A DNA stretch of 64,000 nucleotides, taken from positions 248,001 through 312,000 of the forward strand of contig JAIXMN010000025.1 of assembly GCA_025716815.1 (NCBI GenBank), read 5' to 3'. The position numbers and the translations under genes are program-made. This document shows positions 27,279 through 38,581 of this stretch, piece after piece (the first letter of the stretch is position 1; the number at the start of each line of letters is the position of its first letter). The notes beneath the pieces are model-generated. The model did not search any database, was not told where the DNA came from, and saw nothing but the letters and a program-made list of their open reading frames with translations. The DNA comes from Dichotomocladium elegans. Its lineage: Eukaryota; Mucoromycota; Mucoromycetes; Mucorales; Lichtheimiaceae.

Positions 27279-27620
27279 CTATCCCAATCGAATGGAGTTC
27301 AGGCGAGTGTGGTGGAAGATAAGCAAATCGATATCCTCATCACTCGATGTATTTAGAGTAATCCTCAGCCTTATGGATACGTGCATTATCCATTGTAAAA
27401 TGAAGCTCTTATGTTCTTCATTGAGAATGCGCGAATGACCCCTCGCGTTAGATTTCTTAATGATGCTGTCGGGGTCTTTCTCGTACTGTAATGCCCATCG
27501 CTGGGCTGAACGAACATGGATTCCCAGCAGCTGATGCACTCAAGACTTTCTCAAACATCCGTTTGAAAAAATCAGACCTTGTTTTGGTCAGTGTATGCTG
27601 TGTAACTGTGCTTGATCCCA
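27279..27620 (-). pseudogene. Decayed Tc1/mariner-like transposase fragment
   Basis: The minus strand encodes a helix-turn-helix style segment: VRSAQRWALQYEKDPDSIIK followed by a basic ARGHSRILNEEHKSFILQWI. This matches the N-terminal DNA-binding region of Tc1/pogo-type transposases common in Mucorales. A stop lies immediately before it and the frame is lost after it. There is no DDE catalytic domain and I could not find terminal inverted repeats. The reading as a relic is inference from sequence style. Confidence 0.55.
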
Positions 27621-28134
27621 ACTTCTTTCATCCTTTCGCTTGGGAATGTGTGTGGTAGTAAAGATCAGAGTTATCTTTGTAAGATATGCTACGCAGTTAT
27701 TCAGCGCGAGGACAAACGGATTGCAGAGAGTACACTTATTCATCAACACATAGTCCATAGACTCAGGACAGCCACCTTCATCAACAACATGAACTTGGCC
27801 ATTTTCGTAAAGGAATAGATTGCTATTTCAGAATGTATAAGTGTATAAAAGAGATGGAAGCGACGTGTTTCGGTGGATGCATGTGACATTTGCTTTGTCA
27901 TCATGCGTATTCTGGGGCAAAACGCGATTTAAAATAGTGTATGCCCGAGTCTGACCACATCTTGTCACACATTTGTCTGCTCTTCGGACTATTTTTTTTT
28001 TTTTATGATGCTGCTTACTAAAAAAACGCGGAAAAATGCATGAGAGTTGATATTTATTTATTTCGTCAACTTCTTGTCCCTCCTCTTCTCACTTCTCCAC
28101 CACCCTTACGCCCAGCCTTTTCTTCTTAGAGCTC
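27621..28134. other. Intergenic upstream of cytochrome b5
   Basis: It holds an AT-rich spacer with a T run near 27990 and a pyrimidine-rich tract (about 28070-28120) just before the cytochrome b5 ATG. That tract is typical of fungal core promoters. No gene is seen. Confidence 0.45.
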
Positions 28135-28380
28135 ATGAAGTCATTCACCACAGAGGAAGTTGCCAAACATAACAGCGCCAATGATATCTGGATCATTATC
28201 GACGGCAAGGTGTACGACGTTACCGAGTTTGTGAACGATCACCCCGGCGGCAAGAAGGTCTTGGTCAAGGAAGCCGGCAAGGACGCATCCAAGAAATTTT
28301 CGCAATTCCACAACGAATCTGTGCTGACCAAAGTCGCCAGCAAGTTCCAGATTGGCGTTGTCGCTGATGCCAAGTTGTAA
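28135..28380 (+). CDS. Soluble cytochrome b5-like protein, 81 aa
   Basis: A single-exon frame of 81 aa that is almost exactly one cytochrome b5 fold. The heme-binding motif HPGGKKVL and the second axial histidine in SQFHNE are both present, and the start [20 protein letters not shown] matches the family. Cytochrome b5 passes electrons to ER desaturases and hydroxylases such as ERG3 and ERG25. This one lacks the usual C-terminal membrane anchor: it stops at VVADAKL, so it is either a soluble paralogue or its tail exon is unrecognised. No donor site is obvious before the stop. Confidence 0.9.
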   Translation: MKSFTTEEVAKHNSANDIWIIIDGKVYDVTEFVNDHPGGKKVLVKEAGKDASKKFSQFHNESVLTKVASKFQIGVVADAKL

Positions 28381-28674
28381 TAAGAACACAACAACTCCCA
28401 AAATAAATCGCAAACCATCCAAGGATCTCATCAACGCATCCTTCCTCAAATCAAAAACAATTATCTAGCGTAGCTGTAAGCTATGAGCGGGAGGTGGGGT
28501 GGAAAGGAAGGCCTCACTATCCATAGTATCTTGACTGCAAAACAACGTCCAGAACACAAGTCAACGGTCTGTCCTACCTTTATTTTCTCGTCCGTTCTCC
28601 CCCCCCCACGGGAGCGTCCTACTACTATCACCTATTATCCTTTATCGCCATCACTACTATCCTTTAGAGGCATT

Positions 28675-29985
28675 ATGCCTGCCATCCCATTCCTTCTTTT
28701 CGTGTTGCAAGCTGCGCTACTCAATGTCGCAATGGCTGGGGAGGGCACCTACCCATTAGCTTACATCACGGGTCCTCAGATCATTGAAAATTCGACCCAT
28801 GTCCCGGTAAAATAAGCGCTTGTAGCTCGCATTTCGCAACTGATAGTTGAGATGCTACATACATAGACGGGTTACTATACTTTCAGACATGTTGAAACGG
28901 GCCAGTACCTACAGTTTATTGAGTCGGGCAACCAAATTGTGCCGGTATGGAACACTGAAGAAACCCCTCGGATGTAATTGATGTAGGTGCAATACATACA
29001 GGCAAGAGCAGATAGTGCGAATGCCACCGTATGGAACGGTACCTTGTGGACTGTCAAGTGGCATGGGGACAAGAACTACAGCATCCATCATATCAATGCC
29101 GCCAAGGTAAGACACAACATAAAGTTCCAACCCACTCAGCTGAATTCAGGGAGCTAACAGACATCCATTTCGCTCGCAATAACATGCATCACAGTATGAC
29201 AAGTGTATCTCCACCCGGTGGGATCATCATCGAGGGCTTGATGATGCCGCAGTGATGTGGTAAGCGAGGCGGTTGCTGTACATGCCCGATTGCTTGAGAT
29301 GCAAATATACTGAGTTGGGTTGGGGTGTCTTAGGCAGTGCGAAGTAGACAATATCACGCGTGTTGATATTGACTTTGATATATACCCCAATTTCCGAGGC
29401 ATTCACAGCCCTTCTGACCCGCAGCCTCTTGAAAAAAGGCGAGGTCATTATCAGAAGCGGTACATCAACAATTACGAGGCGATTCGCAGCGATAAGCAGC
29501 AGTGGCTCTTCATGAGGCACGATCCTGCCCGAATGCCCGAGTGGGATCATGTCCGTTTCGATCCCGTCAGAGGCGAGAACGTCGTGGACGGCACGCCTGT
29601 ATTCCCCAGTCGCGAAGAAAACAAGAACTCGGGCACGAATGTTTTCTATCTCGTGTCGGCAGCGCATCTGTGGAATATGAAGCCGCGGTGCATCTACCCA
29701 ACTGCAAGTTACGAGTTCACCTTCACACCCAACAACACAGGCGTCACTGCGCTCGACCATTGCTTCTGGGGCAACACGTCCCAGCTATGGGAGATGACAC
29801 TCTGGAAGCCGGCCACTTTTCCGCTCGGATTCGAGCCTGATCCGCGCTTTGTGGTCGACGAAAAGGCAGAGGCTGCGGCTGCGGCCTACCTCATCTGGAA
29901 TGCTTACACAATGCAGGGCTCAACAGTACTGTGGTGGGCTATCCTTGTTATGGTTTCGTTTGGTGTGTGGATATGGCAAACGTGA
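28675..29985 (+). CDS. Secreted, membrane-anchored protein of unknown family, 348 aa
   Basis: Five exons (28675-28806, 28867-28944, 28987-29106, 29195-29259, 29334-29985) close to 348 aa. It begins with a signal peptide (IPFLLFVLQAALLNVAMAGE) and ends with a hydrophobic helix (STVLWWAILVMVSFGVWIW) and a two-residue tail. That suits either a type I membrane protein or a GPI signal. The lumenal part is rich in aromatic residues and has N-glycosylation sequons (NST, NAT, NGT, NYS, NIT, NNT, NTS). The first 150 residues have repeated YLQFIESG/VQYIQARAD-like strands that could be a beta-trefoil-type fold. I do not recognise the family. The 42-nt intron 2 is short but phase-consistent. Confidence 0.75.
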
Positions 29986-30146
29986 ATGATAACGAACGAA
30001 CCAGTCGTGATGACGTGCAAAATGGGGAGAGGCAATATATACATTTTTTAATGCAACAGCACAAAAAAAAAGGAGCAAGCGGGTGTGCTCTTCAGAGTGG
30101 ATATAGGGTGCTAATTGGGGTACACGAGGAGTTGGGTGTTCCGCGG

Positions 30147-33100
30147 CTAGGACTGGTGGCGTTCGTCATCCTCAGTCTGCGGAAGGAATCCGTGTCGCTT
30201 ACGCAGTCCTTCAAGACCGTAGCTGGACTTTTCTCCCATGTTATTGAATTCCGGCGGCAGATCATGATTCCGGTACTCATTCAGCGGTTGCATGGGCATT
30301 GCGTAGGTGATGCCGAGCCGCTCAGTTTCCTCCTTAAGCTCCATGACAAAGTTATTATGGCGGAGCCAGCGGCCGCCGGGGTCCTGCCAGTTTTTTGTAT
30401 GTTCAAAGTAAAAGGATATGGTGAGGCGATTTTGGTTCTCGACTACAAGGAAGTTGGCGGACACCGAGTTGGTGGAATAAAGCGCGGGGTATTGGTTAGC
30501 CCATTCAATCATGTGATCGCGCAAACGGTAGATCTTCCAATTGGGCGTATCATAGGACACGTTGATTTCTACAAAAGAAATAATGGGTACTTTTATTCAT
30601 GATGACCGCAATGATATAGTATTTACCGGTTGTTTCGCCCGTTGGTCCTGTACGACGGATATTGATGATATATTGAGTCGCCAGCACAGAGTTTTTCGCA
30701 TAGACAATGGATCCATCCCACTTGCTGTAGCCAAAACAACATTAGCATGTCGGATTTCACACACATCTGGCTCGCAAAAGAAAGGAAGATACTTGCTTGA
30801 ATGTAGTAAACAGAAGGCCGACATTCAACACCTGCCAGTTCTCAACCCCGACAAGTACACGATCACCTGCATCAAACGGATGCTAGAAAGAAAAGTGCAT
30901 GAGACACATGGTCTGACAGTTTCGCGACCTCTCCCCCATGAAGATGCTTACCGTGACAAAGACGAAGATAATCGACTCGAACGCGTCCTTGGCACTGTTA
31001 CCAAATACAAAACTGACAGCAATAAATGCGCTCCAGAGCGGCATTAACTGGGTGCCGACATTGACACCGAATGCTACGCAAACAATAATGATCTACGCAA
31101 TGTGTGTGTAAGGACAATGCCATTGAGAAATAAGGATTAGAGACAGAACATACAGACCCAGACGATAGCAAAGACGATAAGCAGGATGATATCGAGCTTG
31201 CCCGTTGCCTGAGAAAGATCACGCATGGAGTGTGCGAGGTTTTTGCGTTCACGGTAAATGCGGACGCATGTGGATCGTAACTCGCGTTTGGAGACGTCTC
31301 CATTTTTGTCGCTGTCAAAGAGACCAAAGGCCTTTGCCGCATCCTGATGGTTTTGGAAGAAAGGGTAAAAATCGGCCTCGCTGATGGATCGGTTGCCCCC
31401 GGGGCCGACAAGGTTGTGATAGATACGCTTCGCGAGTTCCTTTGCCTGGGACGACGTGCTCTGGGCTATGTGGAGGCTGGAAGACTTTTGCGAGGAGCGG
31501 AATTTGCGATAGCTCTCGCGCAAGATCTTGCCCGGGATCGACTGTTTCATCGACCTATCGTCGCCCCACGACATCAGGGTCGTGCTGCGCGAAATGGGCT
31601 GCGGCGATTCAGAGGCGGATGATGATACAGCGCCGGCGGATTGCGGGCTGCGCTTCGGATGACGCGCATGTTTTTTCACATCGCGAAGTCGCCTCGCTAA
31701 ACTAGCGACAAAGTCGTTCTTTGAACGCGGGTCGCTGCTGTCTGCGGTTCCCGCAGCTGCTGTCCGCCGCCGGGAGGTCTTTTCGTCCTCCTCTCGCAGC
31801 TTTTCATCGTCATCCGACTGGCTTTCAAGCGCAGGAATCGCGATTAAGGTATCCATGTTTTTCGTCGGGAAGTGCACGTTCCCCCGAGACGTGGCCTCGT
31901 CAGGTCGCATGATCGACCGCGTCTTGGGCTCTTGTGTATCATTCGCAACATCGTCAGCCGAATTGGATCGGCTAGGCTTCCCTGATGATGATCGCGCGCC
32001 GCCCCTGTGAGTTCGACGGATGCGACTCAAGAACTCTTGGGGTGCCGCCCTTCGTCGAGATCGTTTGAGTCTGTCTAGAATACGAAGAGCACGATCGTTT
32101 TCGGCGATCCGGTCGCCGTATGCTTTTCTAAAATGAATTTGGTTAGCTCTCGTGCCACCGAAGGCTAGTACTCCACACCCCCAAACCGGAGGTTATACTT
32201 TACTTGTGAAAAGAGGTGACTAGAATGAAATCTTTTGTTTTAGTTTCCTATACAAAGCAATTGCCCATCAGAGTACGTACCAATAAGCTGGAGAATGAAC
32301 TTCTCAATGAAAATTAGCAGGGCCGCGAAAAAGACACTTTCCCAGATGCTAAATAACACGTTGACGTAACCAGGAATGCTGGTGCCACTCGGAAGAGCTA
32401 TCATGTTGCGGATAAATGCCCACGATCCCCAGGCCCATGCTGAAACCAAGAGAAGCTTGATAAACGGTCTCAATGCCATGTAATACTGTACAACAGAGAA
32501 TGTGTATAGTCAAGGAGCTTGAATGCAAGGATGCTCTTTCTCTAATGACTTACTGCGAGACGCATCCTCAGGACTTCGGTCGAGTGAGGCCGAAGGATAC
32601 CGACGATGCGCTTGATTAGCCAAGGAACAAGTTCCACAATCCCTTGGAGCACCAGGCTAATGCACCACATGAACGCCGCCCACGTAAACCAAAGCTGGAG
32701 GCTGTATGAAACCATGGATGGCTTATCTTCGTAGACGAAGAAAAGAATCACTGTGATCGCAATCAGGGCCATTGCAAAAAGTATCACAAGCGACCAGGCA
32801 ATATATGACGAGTTGCGCGTCAGGCAGAGGACGATCCCCTTGGAGTTCTTGCTGCGATCTTTCTTGTCGTTAGCAATGTCTTCATCGGCTTCATCAGCAC
32901 CGCTCCAATCAAATTGTTCATCCGTGTAGTTGGTAACAAGTCCTGGACCTAATGGAATTGTACGTGCGTATCAGGAAAAGATAATTCAGTACAATATGAG
33001 AGGATGGTGTGTGCGTGTGTGTGTAGAATGCATATACCTGCAAGGACCTCCAAAGGTACTTCGGTAGGAACGATATCGCCATCACCCTCAACTCGGGTAG

Positions 33101-33317
33101 ACTCGTCGTCTGTCGAGCTCCTTGTCGACGGATCTCGGCGGGTATGTTCTGTAGTTTCCACCTTTTCATCCTCGTTGTTAGAGGAGTTGGTGCTCGAGGA
33201 ACCTCTTCGGGTCGCTTTGCGTCCGTTAGTCCGAGAAACCTTCGCTGTGCGCTCGAGACGTTTACCTTCGTTCCATGCACCCTGGTGGTCACTAGTGTCA
33301 CCACCTCCATGTGCCAT
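30147..33317 (-). CDS. EF-hand MscS-family mechanosensitive channel, 870 aa
   Basis: Nine exons (33038-33317, 32554-32948, 32281-32485, 32204-32219, 31158-32127, 30952-31092, 30793-30882, 30627-30720, 30147-30568) sum to 870 aa. Several membrane helices precede a long disordered loop. An EF-hand (FGLFDSDKNGDVSKRE) is followed by the pore-lining region and the MscS core FGNSAKDAFESIIFVFVTHP, DAGDRVLVG and KNSVLATQYIINIRRTGPTG. This is the layout of fission-yeast Msy1/Msy2, ER channels that control Ca2+ and swelling under hypo-osmotic shock. The basic, Ser-rich loop and N-terminus face the cytosol. Exon 4 is only 16 nt. The donor at 31158 is GTCTGT; the better consensus GTATGT four bases downstream would shift the frame. 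Confidence 0.9.
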
Positions 33318-34359
33318 GACAGTCAGATAATAGTAACGTGAAGTTATAGAACAGAGAGAAAATATATCAAACAACTCCCAGGGCCGAGAAAATGAACTTC
33401 CCTTTTTATTTGCTCATTCGTGCCCAATCAATCTGATTCTGAACAAAAGACGTACTAACACTTTAAGTGTTTGAACCACAAGCTTTGTTGTGCTTCATCA
33501 ATTGCTACCACACCCATTCCACACTAGCTTTCAATATAACAAGCCTGAGCGCCGACGATCGGCCATGCCTTGACCACATATGTTTTCCTGTACGATCATC
33601 GACTACCCGGCCCAAAAAGAGAGAAGAGCAATGGTTCTAAAGAAGAGACTGATCGGTGTAGAACAATTGAATGGATTGAGGCGATGACGTTATTGTTTCT
33701 GCTTTTTAAGATCGGCACCCCAGCAAAATATACTTGGGACAAAAAAATAGCCTGCGATTGAACCTACCCCGAAATGACGTTGAAGCCCATGCGGAGTACG
33801 GCCACCACACTAACAATGCGGATCACGTCAGGACCTAGTCCGTGTCCTCAGTGTTCTACTGTCATAATTGGGAATACGGTTTGGGCATGCAGCAGCAGCT
33901 CTTCTTTTCCTTCAACATGAAACGGGGTTGTCCTGAGACAGGCGCAATCCGAAGTCTACTGAATCCTGACCAAAGAACATCTTTCCTTTCCCATACCCGA
34001 AGCTTTTTTTCCAAGAAAAAAATTCTTGTCTACAATTCCCTCGATTGCATACGATAAACTAATCGTGCCTTTTCTCCCGCACTCAAAAAAGAAGTAAACC
34101 CTATTTATTAAAGAGATGGAATAATTCGGATGCTGTACGGGAACAATTAATAGAACCGGTCTAGTAGAAAAAAGCCTCAAATTTTTTTTTATTGTGCTCA
34201 CCTCTGCGGAGTTTCAGGGAAACGGTGCGGGTTAAAAAAAAAAAAAAAACCAGCGCTGCTACGTGACCGTCGCATGAATAAAGAGCGAAAAAAGGGAGTC
34301 GCGTCTTTTTCTCCCTCTCTCTCTCTCTCTCCCCAACACTCTTTCTCATATACACAACA
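33318..34359. other. Divergent promoter region, channel gene and SET gene
   Basis: Just over 1 kb between divergent starts. A CT-rich tract (about 34307-34330) and AACACTCTT lie directly before the SET start codon. No gene is seen; the short open frames lack motifs. Confidence 0.5.
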
Positions 34360-35545
34360 ATGGCCTCCGAAGAAGAAATCAACAATCAGCTCATGGAGCT
34401 CCACAAGGAGACTGCCAAGATCGACAGAGATATCCAGAATCAGCTGCGCAAGCTCATGATCCCTATCTGGAACAAGAGACGCGCCATCGTCAAGCAGATC
34501 CCTAACTTCTGGGGTCGCGTGGTAAGGAATCAAGATCGCTTCAAGTTACAAAATGGGGTTACAAGGACTCACGTCACTCTTAGTTTGAAAATGCTCCGAT
34601 GCTCGAGTTTGAAGGCGAGAACGATGTGGAGGTATAGGAGAAAAAATCGATGGCAGCAAATTTAATTAGATATTTGTTATTAACAAAAAGAGGACGCGCT
34701 TAGGCTCTTGGCAACCTCACCGACTTCCATGTTGAGTATGATGAAAAGAACCCTGACTATCGTAAGATTGTTGCAGTAAGTACTCATATTGAGCTTCCTC
34801 ACTTGGGCGCAAAAGAGATTGGATATCAAGAGCTCTGTTGTTATTTAGACCTTCAACAAGAACGACGTCTTCAAGAACGAGACCTTGACCAAGGTAAGCT
34901 AATTAATCGACCTGCTTGCCATGGAATTGAAAGGCTCATCTGTCCGCATGATAGGAATACATTTTTGATGACGAGGGCGAGGGTGAGGTTGTGAGCAAGT
35001 CGACCATTGAATATCACGATGGCAAGGTATGTTCGGCGCTTCGGGAAAACTTCCACATAGCAACTGGCCACTAAAGATGTTACTCCACTGCCAGGGGTCC
35101 TCGTCTAACAAACGCAAGCGCGACGATGATGACGATTTCTCTATCTCCTTTTTGGACTGGTTCACCAACAATGATCTTATGCTTGGCAAAGTTTTCAGGT
35201 ATGCACAGCTGCATACAGCAAGGAGGCATATCTTTTAATAGTGGAAATGCTGACCTTATTTGTGATAGCGATGATATCTTCATCAACGCATTGGAGTAAG
35301 TACTTTGTCATTGAAGATTTAGAGTTCATTTTTCTTATTTTTTGTACACTTCTGTATGGCAGGTATTACAATGAAGACGAAGACGATGAAGACGATGAGG
35401 AAGGCAAGGAGTACAGTCTTGGAGAGTCCGACGAAGATGAAGAAGGTAGAATCGTACATAAAAGAGGGAAGAAGCGCATAGACTTGGTCTGATAAGATGC
35501 TTTGTAGAAGAGGATGAGCCCAAGAAGAAGAAGAGCCGAAACTAG
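34360..35545 (+). CDS. SET: SET/NAP-family histone chaperone, 216 aa
   Basis: Nine small exons (34360-34521, 34584-34631, 34704-34775, 34849-34893, 34955-35026, 35095-35198, 35269-35295, 35363-35445, 35508-35545) close to 216 aa. The N-terminal helix (LHKETAKIDRDIQNQLRKLM) is the dimerisation helix. The earmuff domain follows with FEFEGENDVEALGN-like, NPDYRKIVATF and SFLDWFTNN segments. The end is an acidic Glu/Asp tail. SET (TAF-I) and yeast Vps75 bind H3-H4, and SET also inhibits acetylation. The length is close to Vps75 (264) and SET (277). The last exon adds a basic KKKKSR nuclear-type signal. Confidence 0.9.
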
Positions 35546-36396
35546 ACAGCTGGTTTATAAAATAAAATAAGGTTATCACCATGCCACCGCAAGTTTGCAT
35601 TACATTATTTCCCAAAATAGAAGTTACACACCCGCTCATTTTTGGTATCGAAGGGTTTATAGACAGGGATGTCCCATTGTCTTGTTATCTGTTTCTACGG
35701 CGAATGACTTAATGGATATATATAAGTTTAAGGCCCAATCTTTTTATCCAAGTTTGACCTTAATATAGGTTTGCCGCTCAATTCGTCTACAAGGAGTGTG
35801 AAAGGCATATCTATTCTGTACTTCTGGCTACTTGTCTATTTCAATCGAGAGTGATGACAGTCTCGGTGAGATGGGGTACCTTTCACGAATTTGTATTCAG
35901 CCATTTGATTCAGAAACACATACATCACATATGGAAACGTGAGGCTTCTGATCTCCGATATATCTAAAAAGCATTGTCCTGTACTAATAACGAGAGATAG
36001 GCCGGTCAACAGATATCCTCAGCAAAGTACATAGTTTTGCGCGTGAAAGCAGGGCGGCCTTTATTACATGCAAATAAATCAAGCGGCTCGGATACACGGA
36101 AATAAGACGCCGCTGCATACATTTCCCTTCCATGTTAAATAGGATACTGCAGTATCTTGGCTTTATTTACTCATTCCATCTAATGTGGCATTTTGTTTTA
36201 CCATCAGAATTTTTACAGCCCCAAAGGGTCTCCCTCCAATGTCTGTCGTTTTCATCTCAACATGCTCTCCAGCCTGTTACCCACAATTCCACCCCCCCCC
36301 GCATCGGCCAATTTCGTCCCTTCGATGGACTTAAATTTTTTTGTAGTGAACGACTCGAGTTTATTGGGGATCTCTTTTTTTTCTTTTATTGCGTCT
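35546..36396. other. Convergent 3' intergenic region
   Basis: It separates the 3' ends of the SET gene (plus) and eL18 (minus). No supported gene, RNA or repeat is seen. Confidence 0.5.
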
Positions 36397-37366
36397 TTAG
36401 ACCTTGAAGCCACGGCTAGCGCGCTTACCACGGGCACGCTCGAACTTGCGGCCCTTGCTGCGAACATAGGGCTTCTTGTTCTTGTGGGGACCCATGCCGA
36501 AGTGCTTGACGGCCTCACGGCTGTTCTTAGCACCACGGATCAGGACGGTGTTGGAGCCAGTAGGGGCACGGAGGGCCAACTGATCCAAAGTCAAGACCTC
36601 ACCACCAGCCTTGAGGATGCGGGCACGGGCAGTCTTGGTGACACGGAGAGCAGCAACGGAGAGCTTGGGGAGCTCAAGGAGACGGGAGTCATCGGTGACA
36701 GTGCCAACAACCACCAAGGTCTTACCTTCCTTGTTCTGCTTCACAAGGCGGGAGGTGGTCACGGCGGGGCGGTTGACACGGGACATAAAGAGACGCTTCA
36801 AGACGACCTTGTTGAAGTTGGCATCAGTACGGCGGGCAAGGAAACGGTACAGCTAGAATCGAATAAATAATAAACTGCTTAGTGAATGTGTCTGATGGCG
36901 TCTCAGTTTCAAGTGTCGAATGGTCTGCAAATGCTGCCATCACCACTCCATACCTTGACCAACAAGAGCTGGTAAACGTTCTCGGACTTGGGAGCCGTTC
37001 TGTTGGACTTTTTGACGTGGTGATGCTTAAGATCGATACCCTAAGAAGCACATTGCAAATATGCAGCGCATGAGTCTCTGTAACGACATGTTTTTTTCAA
37101 ATCCTCCGGACAAAGAGAGAGAGTGAGAGTGACCACAATACACACAACACAGCGTCCAAAAAGACAGAACATAAAGAGTCGACATGGGAGATAATCTCTC
37201 GCTCCCGGCCAGCACTGTCAATCAAATCTTCCCTTTCATCCATCCATCCATCCATATCCAATCCATCCAGTTATCCGCCGTTGAATCGTTTTGCTTTCTG
37301 GGTATGCGTATGTGTGTGTTTGCCAGCCTCTCTCTCTCTTTTCTCTATGATGCAACCACTTACCAT
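36397..37366 (-). CDS. RPL18: Large ribosomal subunit protein eL18, 181 aa
   Basis: Three exons: 37364-37366 (only the ATG), 36954-37040 and 36397-36852, for 181 aa. The second exon encodes [20 protein letters not shown], the invariant N-terminus of eL18, and the third runs from LYRFLARRT to the basic end [13 protein letters not shown]. The start was placed at ATG followed at once by a perfect GTAAGT donor, because no other upstream ATG/GT combination gives MGIDLK. The intron is 323 nt, long for this genome, and contains GGAT repeats. Such first introns are common in ribosomal protein genes, often with control elements. It diverges from the NIPA-like transporter gene. Confidence 0.92.
37230..37271 (-). 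repeat. GGAT tetranucleotide repeat in eL18 intron 1
   Basis: CATCCATCCATCCATC on the plus strand (GGATGGATGG on the coding strand) with a diverged extension. It sits inside the first intron, between the start codon and exon 2. A similar repeat lies in the leader of uL16 at about 41655-41681. Confidence 0.8.
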
Positions 37367-38581
37367 TGCTATAAGCCGTTGCGAAGGAGGAGTGTTTCCC
37401 GAGGGCAGCACGACCTCCGAACGAGACCAGCTGGTTCCTACACAGATTTCAACTCAGTTTGAGTGCCTGGCCTGCCGCCTTTTCATCCAATCAAATTTGC
37501 TCTCTCCAAGCCCGTGAACATGCCCCCAGAGGGAGGAACGGGGGAGGTTTTGACAGAATGGAGCCCCTTCTTAACGCTTCCACAAAAGGTGGAGACGGAT
37601 CACGCTAAATGCGTTCCGCGCGCGGAACATATCCTGTGCTCTCGAATTTTGAATAACTTCCGTGGAAGGAGCCCCAAGCATTGTTGACATGGTTATGCCT
37701 TAATGCTTAATAGCGGGCAAGGGGGGGAGTCTTCTTCAACTCGCTAGTAAGTGAATTAGTACAGCAGCTGCCAATGGATTGAATTGAAGGATGTGCATAT
37801 GAAACGATTGATTGGTCACGATGCATGGTTGAGAGCTCTGAGACGCTCGCGGCTTAATAGTAGGAATGGTTGCTCTAGCAGCAGATGCCTGCTCGCATTG
37901 TAACCAGCCGTGCTGAATGATAACTAAAGTTGAGCACACAAATCTTTGTGCATTGCGAAGATTAAAATATGAAATGAGGGGTGAACCCTTGGTTGGTTCA
38001 TGCTCGTGCCTTGAGGGCGTATCCTACGACGATAGAGGAGACACATACACATACATGCATACACGCACGCAATAGCGAATGTCCCATTGTCCGTTCGGTT
38101 CCGGGAAAAAAATGCGCGGAGAGTTGAGCTTGGAACTCTTGGCAAATCTTCTTGATCACAAAAGGGTCCAGCAAACCAATTCAAGGCGGCCAAACGTCCC
38201 GTCCCGTCCCCTTTCAAGAAGCCAAATAGGGAAACGGCGACACAAAAAGCATAGATAGGAGTATGTGTGTGTGTGTGTGCGTCTCCAGAATTATTTTCAA
38301 AAAAAATCCATCGTGTTAATTGCCAAGATATTTTCATTGCTTTCCTTGCCCTATCAATGGTGATATCTTCGACATGAAAGAGTTGAATATCATCTCTTCA
38401 TATTTGTTTTGCATAGGCGGACATACTCCAAGGCTGGTGTCCTCGTGTTTGCCATAATGTACCTGTGATACAAATTGGGCAAAGGCTAATAAATTCCACC
38501 CAAACGTTAGACGTTTATTTTCCTCTTGCATCCCCCCTTTCCTTTTTTTTTTATATAAAAAAGACTGAAGATTCTCTTGCC
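37367..38581. other. Divergent promoter region, eL18 and NIPA-like gene
   Basis: About 1.2 kb. It contains a CCAAT motif near 37490, a GTGTGT run near 38263-38278 and an A/T run with TATATAAAA just before the transporter start. Open frames here (such as 37924-38337 minus) have no recognisable features. Confidence 0.5.

Noticed and set aside
36193..36870. 225-aa plus-strand open frame
   Set aside because: It is the antisense shadow of eL18.
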